Assembly: GCF_900114635.1 (NCBI RefSeq) | Contig: NZ_FOTQ01000001.1 | Location: forward strand, 1,302,001-1,366,000 | DNA: 64,000 bases | Direction of reading: 5' to 3' | Source of the DNA: Shimia aestuarii | Lineage (GTDB): Bacteria > Pseudomonadota > Alphaproteobacteria > Rhodobacterales > Rhodobacteraceae | Shown here: in pieces, positions 36,512 to 44,736 of the stretch | How the letters are laid out: every line of letters begins with the position of its first letter | How positions within the stretch are numbered: position 1 is the stretch's first letter | Made by a program: the position numbers and the translations under genes | Notes under the pieces: model-generated | The model's input: the letters and a program-made list of their open reading frames with translations, nothing else | Database searches by the model: none | Told to the model about the DNA's origin: nothing

Positions 36512-36565
36512 GCTACCCTTCCAGATAAGCGCCCCTCGTTGGGGAGGGGTGTCCCACGGACGGAC
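36512..36565 (-). ncRNA. Candidate serC leader RNA motif
   Basis: Read on the minus strand, a GTCC-GTG-GGAC hairpin (36551-36561) is followed directly by a CCCCT/AGGGG hairpin (36532-36549) and then the serC ribosome binding site. A conserved serC RNA motif of unknown ligand is known upstream of serC in Rhodobacterales; position and two-hairpin form agree as far as I can recall. A covariance model search would decide. Confidence 0.5.
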
Positions 36566-36701
36566 ATAGTCGGCGAATCTTCGGTCGGCAACCTGATAAA
36601 TGACCCCAAAGCGACCAATTGCACCAATTTTGCGTCTCGATTGTTCATGATAGGAAACTTGGCAAAGGTGGATGACTTGAGATGTGAACAGGTGTCACAA
36701 A

Positions 36702-37559
36702 ATGGCTGATGCAAAAAAGAACCTGATCGCAAGAGGTCTGGGGTTTCTCCAAAACCCGTTTCGGGAGGTAGAAGCCAATCCGGCACGCGCCGAGCAAGTG
36801 CAGGAAATGGCGTTGGCCGATCCGCGTTATGTCATTTTCTTCACGCCACGCAGCGGATCGTCGAGGCTGACCGATCTGTTGACGCATACCGGGGCGCTGG
36901 GCAAGCCCGATGAGGTTTTCAATCCCGCCTTCATGCCAGCCATCGCGCAGTTCTATGGGGCTACGAGCATGCGGACTTACACGCCACTCTTGTTGCGCGG
37001 ACATCAATTGGGCGGCGTCTTTGGATGCGAGGTCACCTTTCTGCACATCATGCGCGCGTTTGGGACCGGCGCTCGGTTTCTCAAGGCGTTGCAACCTAAG
37101 GCCTGCCTGTGGTTGGTACGCGAAGATATCGTCGCGCAGGCGGTTTCGGTACTGCGTATGTTACAGACCCGGCAGGCGCACGCCATTGGGCGCGAGAGTG
37201 CGAGCGGTGACACGGATGATGCGGCGTTCCGGTATGATGCCATGACCATCAGGCTTGCCATCTGGCGCATCAGATGGATGGAACAGCGCACCGAACGCCT
37301 CTTTTCTCGAAATGGTCTGCAGCCCTTGCGGCTCAGCTATGAACGGACCATTGCGATGGATGAAACTGCGCTGATCAGGCAAGTCGCCTTGCATGTCGGT
37401 GTTGAACTGGGCGTCGATGTGACAGCTCAGAACCGACATCAAAAACTGGGTGGTCAAAAAAGCGATGATTTCGCGCAGCGATTTCGGGAGGACAACCCTC
37501 GTTTCGTGGCGAGGCTGGACAGGGCGCGCGCTCAGATGATAGCCGCACTGCAGAATTAG
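36702..37559 (+). CDS. Stf0-like sulfotransferase
   Basis: 285 residues from the ATG at 36702 (a GTG at 36684 is an alternative). The 5'-phosphosulfate loop is [18 protein letters not shown] and the 3'-phosphate motif is [31 protein letters not shown] and LRLSYERT fit the Stf0 family, known from trehalose sulfation in mycobacteria. It would move a sulfo group from PAPS to a sugar or other hydroxyl compound. The acceptor is unknown. It sits between serC (divergent) and serB (same strand, 24 bp away), so it probably shares a transcript with serB, which is an odd partner for serine synthesis. Confidence 0.8.
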   Translation: MADAKKNLIARGLGFLQNPFREVEANPARAEQVQEMALADPRYVIFFTPRSGSSRLTDLLTHTGALGKPDEVFNPAFMPAIAQFYGATSMRTYTPLLLRGHQLGGVFGCEVTFLHIMRAFGTGARFLKALQPKACLWLVREDIVAQAVSVLRMLQTRQAHAIGRESASGDTDDAAFRYDAMTIRLAIWRIRWMEQRTERLFSRNGLQPLRLSYERTIAMDETALIRQVALHVGVELGVDVTAQNRHQKLGGQKSDDFAQRFREDNPRFVARLDRARAQMIAALQN

Positions 37560-37583
37560 GCAGCCCAATATCGGAGAAACCTC

Positions 37584-38459
37584 ATGTTCGTCGCCATTAT
37601 GCTTACGGCCCCCTCCTCTCCTTCGCTTGACCCTGCGCTGGTCGAATCGCTGCGCAATGCCTGGGGGGGTGGGGACGCCAATTGGCTCGCCGTGGATGAG
37701 GCCGCCGAGTTCACACTGGAGATGATGCCGGACAATCGCTGGGACGTTTGGGCGGACTTGCAGAAGATGGGTGTCGACCTCGTGATCCTGCCCGCCGCGA
37801 GGCGCCGCAAGAAGATGCTCTTGGCCGATATGGACAGCACCATGATCCAGCAGGAATGCATTGATGAGCTGGCCGACGAGGCCGGCGTGGGTGAGCGGGT
37901 CAAGGACATCACGGCACGGGCGATGAATGGCGAGCTGGACTTTGAAGGCGCGCTCACTGAACGAGTTGGGTTGCTCAAGGGGTTGAACGAGGGCGTGATT
38001 GGCAAGGTGTTGGCCGAACGGATCACGCTGATGCCGGGGGGGAAGGCTCTCTTGGCGACGATGAAGGCGAACGGCGCCTATGCCGCGCTGGTATCGGGCG
38101 GGTTCACGGCGTTTACCGCCAAGGTTGCTGCCGAGCTTGGGTTTGACGAGAACCGGGCCAATATGCTGTTGGTCGAAGACGGCGTTCTGACTGGCGATGT
38201 GGGGCGGCCGATCCTTGGGCGCGAGGCCAAGGTGCAGGCGTTGAAAGAGATTTCTGAGCGCCTTGGGCTGACCCATGACGACGTGATGGCCGTGGGCGAC
38301 GGGGCCAATGACCTTGGGATGCTGGGGCTGGCCGGGGCCGGGGTGGCGCTTCATGCGAAACCGTCGGTAGCCGCGGAATGCGATATCCGCATCAACTTCG
38401 GCGACCTGAGCGCGCTGCTTTACATTCAGGGCTATGCCAAGGCGGAGTTTGCCGCTTAA
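37584..38459 (+). CDS. serB: Phosphoserine phosphatase
   Basis: 291 residues. HAD-superfamily motifs: LLADMDSTMIQQECIDELAD with the nucleophile Asp, ALVSGGFTAFT, and GDGANDLGMLGLAGAGVAL for magnesium. An N-terminal about 80-residue domain precedes the HAD core, as in proteobacterial SerB. It completes serine synthesis by removing phosphate from phosphoserine in the cytoplasm. With serC and serA close by on the other strand, the window holds the whole pathway. A palindromic hairpin about 55 bp after the stop probably ends the transcript. Confidence 0.96.
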   Translation: MFVAIMLTAPSSPSLDPALVESLRNAWGGGDANWLAVDEAAEFTLEMMPDNRWDVWADLQKMGVDLVILPAARRRKKMLLADMDSTMIQQECIDELADEAGVGERVKDITARAMNGELDFEGALTERVGLLKGLNEGVIGKVLAERITLMPGGKALLATMKANGAYAALVSGGFTAFTAKVAAELGFDENRANMLLVEDGVLTGDVGRPILGREAKVQALKEISERLGLTHDDVMAVGDGANDLGMLGLAGAGVALHAKPSVAAECDIRINFGDLSALLYIQGYAKAEFAA

Positions 38460-38513
38460 GAACCTGGGTTCCCGGCTGAGCCGGACCTTCATCCTTTCAG
38501 CCGTAGAGCACGC

Positions 38514-38540
38514 CCCCGGATCAAGTCCGGGGCAGGTTTT
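38514..38540 (+). terminator. Hairpin after serB, related to dispersed palindromes
   Basis: CCCCGGA and TCCGGGG (38514-38520, 38526-38532) pair around TCAAG, followed by CAGGTTTT. The CCCCGGATCAAGTCCGGGG core is common as a dispersed palindrome in alphaproteobacterial intergenic regions, so this may be a repeat that serves as a terminator. Confidence 0.5.
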
Positions 38541-38580
38541 CTGCACGCTCACGAAACCGTGACGACAAAGCATTGGCTTT

Positions 38581-38604
38581 TTATTTAACGGATATGTTAA
38601 ATAA
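38581..38604. promoter_or_regulatory. Palindromic operator of the ArsR-type operon
   Basis: TTATTTAAC (38581-38589) and GTTAAATAA (38596-38604) are a perfect 9-bp inverted repeat with a 6-bp centre. It ends five bases before the chosen start of the ArsR gene and covers its promoter/leader. ArsR/SmtB repressors bind just such AT-rich palindromes at their own operons, so autorepression is the likely role. Confidence 0.75.
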
Positions 38605-38608
38605 GGTC

Positions 38609-38929
38609 ATGGCACAGCTTACAGACACTTTTGCCGCGCTGTCCGATGAGACGCGGCTTGCGCTCGTGGAGCGGCTGATGGCCGAGGGGGAATTGCCCGC
38701 CGGTGTGTTGGTTGCGAATGCCGAGATCAGCGGACCGGCGGTTTCGCGGCATCTCAAGGTGTTGCGCGAGGCGGGGGTGATCCGACAGCGGGCGGAGGGC
38801 ACGCGGCGGCTTTATTCCGTGCGGCCCGAAGCGCTCAGGGCGATTTCGAACTGGACCATGGATCATCGCGCGTTCTGGGAGGCGGGGTTGGACCGGCTCG
38901 GCGCGCTTTTGGCGGAGGACAAGGAATGA
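38609..38929 (+). CDS. ArsR-family winged-helix repressor
   Basis: 106 residues from the ATG at 38609, preceded by AAGG. An in-frame ATG at 38594 lies inside the operator palindrome and is less likely. The fold is a winged helix: FAALSDETRLALVERLMAEG, the recognition helix in SGPAVSRHLKVLREAGVI, and the wing in AEGTRRLYSVRPEAL. The metal-binding CxC motif of ArsR/SmtB is absent, so it is the non-metal subgroup often paired with SRPBCC (AHSA1) genes. The stop overlaps the next gene by four bases (ATGA). Confidence 0.9.
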   Translation: MAQLTDTFAALSDETRLALVERLMAEGELPAGVLVANAEISGPAVSRHLKVLREAGVIRQRAEGTRRLYSVRPEALRAISNWTMDHRAFWEAGLDRLGALLAEDKE

Positions 38930-39354
38930 GCGATTTGCGACTGGAGCGGAGTTATCCGGTCTCGCCGGAGCGGCTTTTTGCGGCTGTCACACAGCAGGCG
39001 GACCTGTTGCAATGGTGGGGACCGGAAGGGCTGCACGTACCCGAACATGCGCTGGACCTGTCGCGGCTGGGGCCGTGGCTTTCGGTCATGGTCAATGGCG
39101 AGGGGCAGCGGTTCAAGGTCTCGGGGCAGGTGACGAGCTATGATCCGCCGCGCTCGGTCGGGTTTACATGGGCCTGGCATGACGATGCAGATGTGCGCGG
39201 GGCAGAGAGCCATGTGACGTTTACAGTCGCGGCCTCGGAGGGCGGCGCGACGCTGATCCTCGACCATCGGGACTTGTCCGATGCCGAGGCCGCACAGAAT
39301 CACGAGATGGGTTGGGGATCCTCTCTCAACAAGCTGGACGCGTTGTTCAGCTAG
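38926..39354 (+). CDS. SRPBCC/AHSA1-like domain protein
   Basis: 142 residues forming one START-like helix-grip domain: LRLERSYPVSPERLFAAVT, QWWGPEGLHVPEH, GFTWAWHDDADVRGAESHVTF and HEMGWGSSLNKLDALF. These small proteins bind hydrophobic ligands; those encoded with ArsR-type repressors are thought to work in stress or detoxification, but activities are mostly unknown. It is translationally coupled to the ArsR gene upstream. Confidence 0.85.
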   Translation: MSDLRLERSYPVSPERLFAAVTQQADLLQWWGPEGLHVPEHALDLSRLGPWLSVMVNGEGQRFKVSGQVTSYDPPRSVGFTWAWHDDADVRGAESHVTFTVAASEGGATLILDHRDLSDAEAAQNHEMGWGSSLNKLDALFS

Positions 39355-39378
39355 GGTTTCAACAGGAGGAGAAAAGAT

Positions 39379-39693
39379 ATGCCCAAATTCATGTTCATCT
39401 ACCACGGCGGCGGACGCCCCGAGACGCCGGAAGAAGGCGAAAAGGTCATGGCAGCCTGGGGCGCGTGGATGGAAGGGATCGGCGCGGGCTTGATTGACGG
39501 GGGCAACCCGGCGGGGATGTCCAAGACCGTGACCGCGTCGGGTGTCGAGGACAATGGCGGGGCGAACCCGGTGTCGGGTTACACGCTGGTCAATGCCGCC
39601 GACATGGATGCAGCCATCGCGATCGCCAAGGGCTGTCCGATCCTGGACGGAGTCGGCGGCACCGTGGAAGTCGCAGAAGCGATGGAGATGTAG
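39379..39693 (+). CDS. YciI-like domain protein
   Basis: 104 residues, preceded by an AGGAGGAG ribosome binding site. It begins MPKFMFIYHGG and contains GWT-like and GYTLVNAADMDAAIAIAKGCP segments of the dimeric alpha-beta barrel YCII family. The catalytic His-Asp pair of some YciI proteins is not evident beyond His9. It is the third gene of the ArsR-SRPBCC operon; such DGPF/YciI-type proteins commonly occur with SRPBCC partners. Function is unknown. Confidence 0.8.
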   Translation: MPKFMFIYHGGGRPETPEEGEKVMAAWGAWMEGIGAGLIDGGNPAGMSKTVTASGVEDNGGANPVSGYTLVNAADMDAAIAIAKGCPILDGVGGTVEVAEAMEM

Positions 39694-39743
39694 GCGGTCT
39701 ATCTGCACCGGCAGCGCGAGACGGGCGGAAGGATGCCTCCGGC

Positions 39744-39803
39744 GGGAGTATTTTTGGCAAAATGAAGAGAGGGGCCGCGCGTATTTGCGGCCCCTTCGCT
39801 TTT
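39744..39803. terminator. Repeat motif copy 2 plus bidirectional terminator
   Basis: GGAGTATTTTTGGCAAAA then TGAAGAG (39744-39773) is the second copy of the intergenic motif seen at 31707. It runs straight into a hairpin GGGGCCGC/GCGGCCCC (39771-39794) followed on the plus strand by TTCGCTTTT. The hairpin separates the convergent YciI-like and asparaginase genes and can serve both. Confidence 0.7.
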
Positions 39804-39808
39804 CAGGG

Positions 39809-40804
39809 TCAGGGAAACCCGGCTGCGGGTTTCATGACACCACAGAGAATGTCGCGCCGGTTGGTGATCGGGGCGTCGATATAGTCCTTGGCCGTCGGAT
39901 GGTCCGGATCCAGCGCGCCGTGGCGTACGAGAAGCGAGGCAATCGCGGCTTCGGCGGCGCGGGTGGTGCCGTCGGTGATCTTGAGCGCGATGCCCAGTTC
40001 CTGTTCGGGCAGGATGGCGATGAAATAGGCCTCGGCCCCGGTTTTGATGGCGACCTTGTGATCCATGGCGCGCATGAGCCGGGTGCAGGCGCGGCCTTCT
40101 CCGGCGACATATTCGGGGTGTTTGGCCATGGCGTCGCGCAGGCGGGCAGCGGCGGTGGCGCGAGTGCCCTGCCCTTCGCGCGCGGCGGCAAAGAAGGCCA
40201 TGGCACGGGCCATGCCGTGCATGGTGCTGGCAAAGTTGGGGGCAGAACAGCCGTCGATGGCATAGCCGGGGCTGGTTTCGTTTGTCGTCTCCTCGACCGC
40301 GTCGCGCACGGCTTTTTGCACAGGGTGGTCCGGGTCGATGTATTCCGGGCCGGCGCCGAGATGGCGTGAGAGGGTCAGGAAACCACTGTGTTTACCCGAG
40401 CAGTTGTTATGGACCTGGCAGGCCGGATCACCGCAGCGGATCAGGGCATTGCGGGCCGGGATGTCGGCAGGTTCCTGGGGGCCGCAGCGCAGATCGTCTT
40501 CGCCAAGGCCAAGTGCGGAAAGCCAGTCACGCACCATGGATGTGTGGATATCGGCGCCGTTATGGGAGGCGCAAGCAAGGGCGAGGTGCTGGTCCGTCAG
40601 CCCATGCGCATCGGCGGCACCGCTTTCGATCAGCGGCAATGCCTGGAGCATCTTGGAGGAGCTGCGCGGCAGGATCACGGCGTTTGGATCGCCCCAGCTT
40701 TCGACGATCGCGCCACTTGGGTCGCAGACCACGGCATGGCCGTGATGGGTGTTTTCAAGGAAATCACCACGCCAGATTTCCACCATTGGGACAGGTTGAA
40801 CCAT
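39809..40804 (-). CDS. Asparaginase of the AnsA/L-asparaginase II (PF06089) family
   Basis: 331 residues from the ATG at 40804, where GAGG gives a ribosome binding site; the longer open frame upstream has no similarity. Family blocks are LPRSSSKMLQALPL, ACASHNGADIH, VHNNCSGKHSGFL and YAIDGCSAPNFAS. This family, unrelated to E. coli AnsB, includes the Rhizobium etli enzyme, which hydrolyses asparagine with Ser-Lys chemistry; the SSSK and CSGKHSG motifs agree. It is cytoplasmic with no signal peptide. It is convergent with the ArsR operon. Confidence 0.88.
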   Translation of the reverse strand: MVQPVPMVEIWRGDFLENTHHGHAVVCDPSGAIVESWGDPNAVILPRSSSKMLQALPLIESGAADAHGLTDQHLALACASHNGADIHTSMVRDWLSALGLGEDDLRCGPQEPADIPARNALIRCGDPACQVHNNCSGKHSGFLTLSRHLGAGPEYIDPDHPVQKAVRDAVEETTNETSPGYAIDGCSAPNFASTMHGMARAMAFFAAAREGQGTRATAAARLRDAMAKHPEYVAGEGRACTRLMRAMDHKVAIKTGAEAYFIAILPEQELGIALKITDGTTRAAEAAIASLLVRHGALDPDHPTAKDYIDAPITNRRDILCGVMKPAAGFP

Positions 40805-40972
40805 GAATCCTCGCTTTTTCACCGGCAATTTTGTGCCAACGGGTCTTTCACCCGGTAAATAAATCAGGCTAAACTGTGGCCATCGGGATAGAAATGTCCA
40901 GCCCAACAAAACAAGGCATCAAGCCGGGGCCGGGACAATTGAGGCAAATGAACAGCTTGGAGGCTGTGGATT

Positions 40973-41509
40973 ATGGGATCACGTTTCGTGAGCGCGTTGG
41001 TTGCGGCAGCGGGTCTGTCGCTTTTGGCCGTTGGGGCGCAGGCGCAGCAGGTCAGCGAAAACCAGGTCGCGGCCATGACCGACTGGAGTGTTTTCGAACA
41101 TAGCGACAGCGGCAAGAAGGAATGCTGGGCGGTCAGCACCGCCAAGGAGAGCGTCAACACGCGCGAAGGGCGCGTTGTCGCCGTGCGCCGCAGCGACATC
41201 CTTCTGATGGTAAGCTACCTGCCGCATATGAAGGTCGAAGGACAGGTCGGGTTTACCGGCGGCTATCCCTTTGCCAGCGGATCGAATGTCGAGGTCACCG
41301 TAGATGGCAACTCATTCGTGATGATCACCGAGGGCGAATGGGCTTGGCCTGCGTCGTCCGGGGACGATGCCAAGATCATCGCGGCCATGAAGCGGGGCAG
41401 CAAGGCCACGCTGACGGCGCGGTCCTCGCGTGGGACCAAGACCGAGGATTCGTTTTCGCTGCTCGGGTTCACCGCCGCAGTGGAAGACGCCGAGAAACGC
41501 TGCAAGTAA
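40973..41509 (+). CDS. Exported IalB-like protein
   Basis: 178 residues with a Sec signal MGSRFVSALVAAAGLSLLAV followed by GAQA. The mature part has the invasion-associated-locus-B fold: DWSVFEHSDSGKKECWAVS, GEWAWPASSGDDAKIIAAMKRG, and TARSSRGTKTEDSFSLLGFTAAV, with two cysteines (in KKECWA and KRCK) that could form a disulfide. IalB proteins act in the periplasm or envelope; a link to invasion holds only for Bartonella. A GGAGG ribosome binding site supports the start. The real function in marine bacteria is unknown. Confidence 0.82.
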   Translation: MGSRFVSALVAAAGLSLLAVGAQAQQVSENQVAAMTDWSVFEHSDSGKKECWAVSTAKESVNTREGRVVAVRRSDILLMVSYLPHMKVEGQVGFTGGYPFASGSNVEVTVDGNSFVMITEGEWAWPASSGDDAKIIAAMKRGSKATLTARSSRGTKTEDSFSLLGFTAAVEDAEKRCK

Positions 41510-41629
41510 TGTAACACCCGCCTTTCGCGGCGGGACGGGGCCTCTGCCAGGGCCGGACACTGCCACATCGCCACACGGGGGAAGCCGATCGGGACAACCG
41601 GTCGGACGAACGGAACGTGGAGGCAGGAC

Positions 41630-42634
41630 ATGGCGGAGCCGAAATTTACCGAGATCAAGTATCGCGGGCCAGGTAGTCAGGATTTCATAGAAACCTCTGT
41701 GCCCGCCGGGATGGATGTGTCGACCATCCAGATCGTCGTATACCATCCCAATGGCAACGTGCGGTCAATCAACGGGATCGGCGACTACGACGACACGATG
41801 TTCGGGCAGGATGTCTATTCGCTGGATGCGGCCGTGCACAAGGACGGGGCCGTCGCGCTGGTGGTGGACGGTGTCGTGGTGAGTTTCGTGTCGTTTGACA
41901 ATATCGTGACCCCGACAAGCGGTCCGGCGGCGGGGATGTCATCGACCCAGATCGGATCAACCGGCAACAACCAGAATGAATCGGTTCAGCTTGATCAGAA
42001 TGGCAACTGGACGACGGGAGCCATTAACGAAGGCACGATCCCGTGTTTCCTTGTCGGGACCAAGATCGCCACACGGCGGGGCGAGGTTGCTGTGGAAAAC
42101 CTGCGCCCCGGTGACATGGTCGTGGTGCGCGATGGCGGCTTTGCGCCGATCCGCTGGATCGGGTCCTATGTTGCCGACGCGCGCGGCGCGGGGCATGAGA
42201 AATGCGCGCCGATCTGCATTCCGCGCGGGGCGATGGGGCGCGGCGTGCCGGCGCGGGACCTTTATGTTTCGCCCAATCACCGGATCTGGATGCGCGACCC
42301 GAGCTTTGAAATGCTGTTCGAGGAACGTGAGGTTCTGATCCCGGCCAAGCAGCTTGTCGGGTGGAAGGGTATCAAGCAGGTGTCCTATGTGCCGACGCCG
42401 GAATATTTCCACATCCTGTTCGACAAGCATCAGATCATCATTTCCGACGGGATGCAGACCGAGAGTTTCCACCCCGGAGAACTGACCTTTGACCAGTTCG
42501 AGCACGAGGCGCGGGACGAATTGTTGCGCCTGTTCCCCGAGCTGATCGAGCTGGCAGCCTATGGCGAAACGGCGCGGCGCTGTTTGAAATCGCACGAGGC
42601 GCAGGTGGCGGTGCGGTCGGCCTGGGTGGCCTGA
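41630..42634 (+). CDS. Hint-domain protein, first of three
   Basis: 334 residues. Residues 1 to about 130 form a Gly/Asn-rich N-terminal domain without known motif and without a signal peptide. The Hint_2 (hedgehog/intein) domain follows: nucleophile Cys139 in IPCFLVGTKIATRRGEV, GFAPIRWIGSY, and VSPNHRIWMRD with the His, ending in FHPGELTFDQFEHEARDELL. Such domains can cleave or splice autocatalytically; in Rhodobacterales they sit at the end of many secreted repeat proteins, perhaps type I secreted. The N-terminal substrate domain here is short. Confidence 0.85.
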   Translation: MAEPKFTEIKYRGPGSQDFIETSVPAGMDVSTIQIVVYHPNGNVRSINGIGDYDDTMFGQDVYSLDAAVHKDGAVALVVDGVVVSFVSFDNIVTPTSGPAAGMSSTQIGSTGNNQNESVQLDQNGNWTTGAINEGTIPCFLVGTKIATRRGEVAVENLRPGDMVVVRDGGFAPIRWIGSYVADARGAGHEKCAPICIPRGAMGRGVPARDLYVSPNHRIWMRDPSFEMLFEEREVLIPAKQLVGWKGIKQVSYVPTPEYFHILFDKHQIIISDGMQTESFHPGELTFDQFEHEARDELLRLFPELIELAAYGETARRCLKSHEAQVAVRSAWVA

Positions 42635-42730
42635 CGCACCCTACCCGGCCCTCTGCCCCTTGTTTTGTTTGCTTTTGCGGCCAAATGGTGTAATGCACCC
42701 GTCTGATTTCCTAGCCCGGACACCAAAGCC

Positions 42731-43924
42731 ATGACCGCCAGCGCCCCCGTCACGCAGGACGTAATGACCATTCCCCGCAAGCTGCCCGAGGGCGGCAAGA
42801 TCAACCTTGTCGGGTTGACGCGGGACGGGCTGCGCAGCGTTCTGATCGAGAATGGCACGCCGGAAAAGCAGGCCAAGATGCGGGTGAACCAGATCTGGCA
42901 GTGGATTTACCAGTGGGGTGTGCGGGATTTCCACGCCATGACCAACCTTGCCAAGGCGTATCGCGCGCAGCTGGACGAAACGTTCTGCATCGAGATCCCC
43001 GAGATGGTGAGCCGTCAGATCAGCGCGGACGGAACGCGCAAGTACCTTGTGCGGATCGCGGGCGGGCACGAGGTTGAGGTGGTTTACATCCCTGAGACCG
43101 ACCGTGGCACGCTGTGTGTGAGTTCTCAGGTGGGCTGCACGCTGACCTGTTCCTTCTGCCATACGGGCACACAGAAGCTGGTGCGCAACCTGACCGCTGG
43201 GGAAATCGTCGGGCAGATCATGATGGCACGCGACGATCTGGATGAATGGCCGCAGCCGGGCGTCGGCACGGGCGATGCGGGACCAAGGCTGGTGTCGAAT
43301 ATCGTGCTGATGGGCATGGGCGAGCCGCTTTACAATTTCGATAACGTGCGTGACGCGATGAAGATCGCGATGGATGGCGAGGGGATTTCCCTTTCGCGCC
43401 GCCGGATCACGTTGTCGACTAGCGGCGTGGTGCCGGAGATTGCCAAGACCGCCGAGGAGATCGGCTGTATGCTGGCGGTGTCGTTCCACGCGACCACGGA
43501 CGAGGTGCGCGACAAGCTGGTGCCGATCAACAAACGGTGGAATATCGAAGAGCTTCTGGCGGCGCTGCGCGCCTATCCGAGCCTGTCCAATTCCGAGCGG
43601 ATCACCTTTGAATACGTGATGCTGAAGGATGTGAATGACAGCGACGCGGATGCACGGCGCCTCGTCAAGCTGATCAGCGGCATTCCGGCCAAGATCAACC
43701 TGATCCCGTTCAACGAATGGCCCGGTTCGCCTTATCAGCGCTCGGACTGGGACCGGATAGAGGCCTTCGCGGACATCATCTACAAGGCGGGCTATGCCTC
43801 TCCGATCCGTACCCCGCGCGGCGAAGACATCATGGCCGCCTGTGGTCAGTTGAAGTCGGCCACCGAGCGGGCGCGCAAGTCGCGCAAGGAGATCGAGGCC
43901 GAAGCCGGGCTGGGCGGCGCCTGA
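42731..43924 (+). CDS. rlmN: 23S rRNA (adenine2503-C2)-methyltransferase RlmN
   Basis: 397 residues. Radical SAM enzyme with the cluster motif CTLTCSFC in [18 protein letters not shown], the conserved [13 protein letters not shown], and the catalytic C-terminal Cys in [11 protein letters not shown]. The N-terminal accessory domain has [19 protein letters not shown]. RlmN methylates C2 of A2503 in 23S rRNA and A37 of some tRNAs, which affects accuracy. Length is normal. It stands alone on the plus strand; no cotranscribed partner is evident. Confidence 0.96.
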   Translation: MTASAPVTQDVMTIPRKLPEGGKINLVGLTRDGLRSVLIENGTPEKQAKMRVNQIWQWIYQWGVRDFHAMTNLAKAYRAQLDETFCIEIPEMVSRQISADGTRKYLVRIAGGHEVEVVYIPETDRGTLCVSSQVGCTLTCSFCHTGTQKLVRNLTAGEIVGQIMMARDDLDEWPQPGVGTGDAGPRLVSNIVLMGMGEPLYNFDNVRDAMKIAMDGEGISLSRRRITLSTSGVVPEIAKTAEEIGCMLAVSFHATTDEVRDKLVPINKRWNIEELLAALRAYPSLSNSERITFEYVMLKDVNDSDADARRLVKLISGIPAKINLIPFNEWPGSPYQRSDWDRIEAFADIIYKAGYASPIRTPRGEDIMAACGQLKSATERARKSRKEIEAEAGLGGA

Positions 43925-43994
43925 GATCGCGCGTTTACAGATCGCGAAAACCGTTTAGGCTGTGGCGCAGGTTTTCCTGAGGAGGGACGCGCGC

Positions 43995-44378
43995 ATGCCC
44001 CGATTTGTCATTTCCGCTGCGGCACATCTGATTGCCAATGCTGCCGGCCTATTGCTGGCATCGATCCTGCTTGATGGGTTTTCGATTGGGTTCCTTGCCC
44101 TGATCATCGTGACGGTGATCTTTACCGTGGTGCTGATGGTGATCACGCCGATCATCCGCAAATTGTCGGAAAAAAACATGCCGTCGCTGTTGGGGGGATT
44201 GTCCCTGATCACGATTTTCCTTGGCCTGCTGATCACGCAGCCTTTCGTGGATGGCTTTACGATCGGGGGGACGGCCAATCTTTTGGCGGCGACATTGCTG
44301 GTCTGGCTGGGAGCGCTGATTGCCGGAATTCTGGTGCCGAAGTTCCTGTTTCCCTCGCTGAAAGTCCCGAAATCGTAA
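43995..44378 (+). CDS. Small membrane protein, phage-holin-like (DUF360/YvlD-like)
   Basis: 127 residues from the ATG at 43995, preceded by GAGGAGGG. Four hydrophobic segments are visible: LIANAAGLLLASILLDGF, LALIIVTVIFTVVLMVIT, LGGLSLITIFLGLLITQPF and NLLAATLLVWLGALIAGIL. This is the arrangement of the YvlD/phage-holin family IV proteins common on bacterial chromosomes. Despite the name there are no phage genes nearby. Function is unknown. Confidence 0.75.
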   Translation: MPRFVISAAAHLIANAAGLLLASILLDGFSIGFLALIIVTVIFTVVLMVITPIIRKLSEKNMPSLLGGLSLITIFLGLLITQPFVDGFTIGGTANLLAATLLVWLGALIAGILVPKFLFPSLKVPKS

Positions 44379-44481
44379 ACAATCTGTTTCTGCGCCATAA
44401 ACTTTCCACAATTGGGCGCCAATTCAGCCCCGATCAACAGACAGTTTCTTCAATGTGAACAATCACGGAAGGGACTGACAG

Positions 44482-44691
44482 ATGGCACATGCAGATATTG
44501 GCGGCGCAATCATTGATGCGCCTGTACTGGACATTCTGAAGCGCGAGCGCAGCAAGGCGCTGAGCGTGCGGGAGTGGAAATTCCGCCTCGCCGGGTATGG
44601 CTATGCGATCAAGGACGTTGCGGGCGCACAGGTCGTGACCAAGCTGCCACAAGGCACCGAGCTGGGCGTTTTGCCGGGCCATATCCAGTAA
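44482..44691 (+). CDS. Small protein of unknown function
   Basis: 69 residues, preceded by GGAAGGGACTGACAG, a good ribosome binding site. It has no membrane segment or signal. The sequence is mildly basic in the middle (LKRERSKALSVREWKFRLAGYG) and ends GTELGVLPGHIQ. I recognise no family. A short inverted repeat AATTGG/CCAATT lies at 44410-44424 upstream. Coding is supported by the ribosome binding site and normal codon use. Confidence 0.65.
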   Translation: MAHADIGGAIIDAPVLDILKRERSKALSVREWKFRLAGYGYAIKDVAGAQVVTKLPQGTELGVLPGHIQ

Positions 44692-44736
44692 GCGGGCAAG
44701 GCGTTTTATCGCCGCCCTCCCCGCCCGGTGGATGCT

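Noticed and set aside
37161-38573. A 470-codon open frame on the minus strand
   Set aside because: Antisense to serB and to the end of the sulfotransferase gene; no motifs.
43995-44378. Prophage remnant, suggested by the holin-like protein
   Set aside because: No other phage gene is nearby, and this membrane family is common on chromosomes outside prophages.
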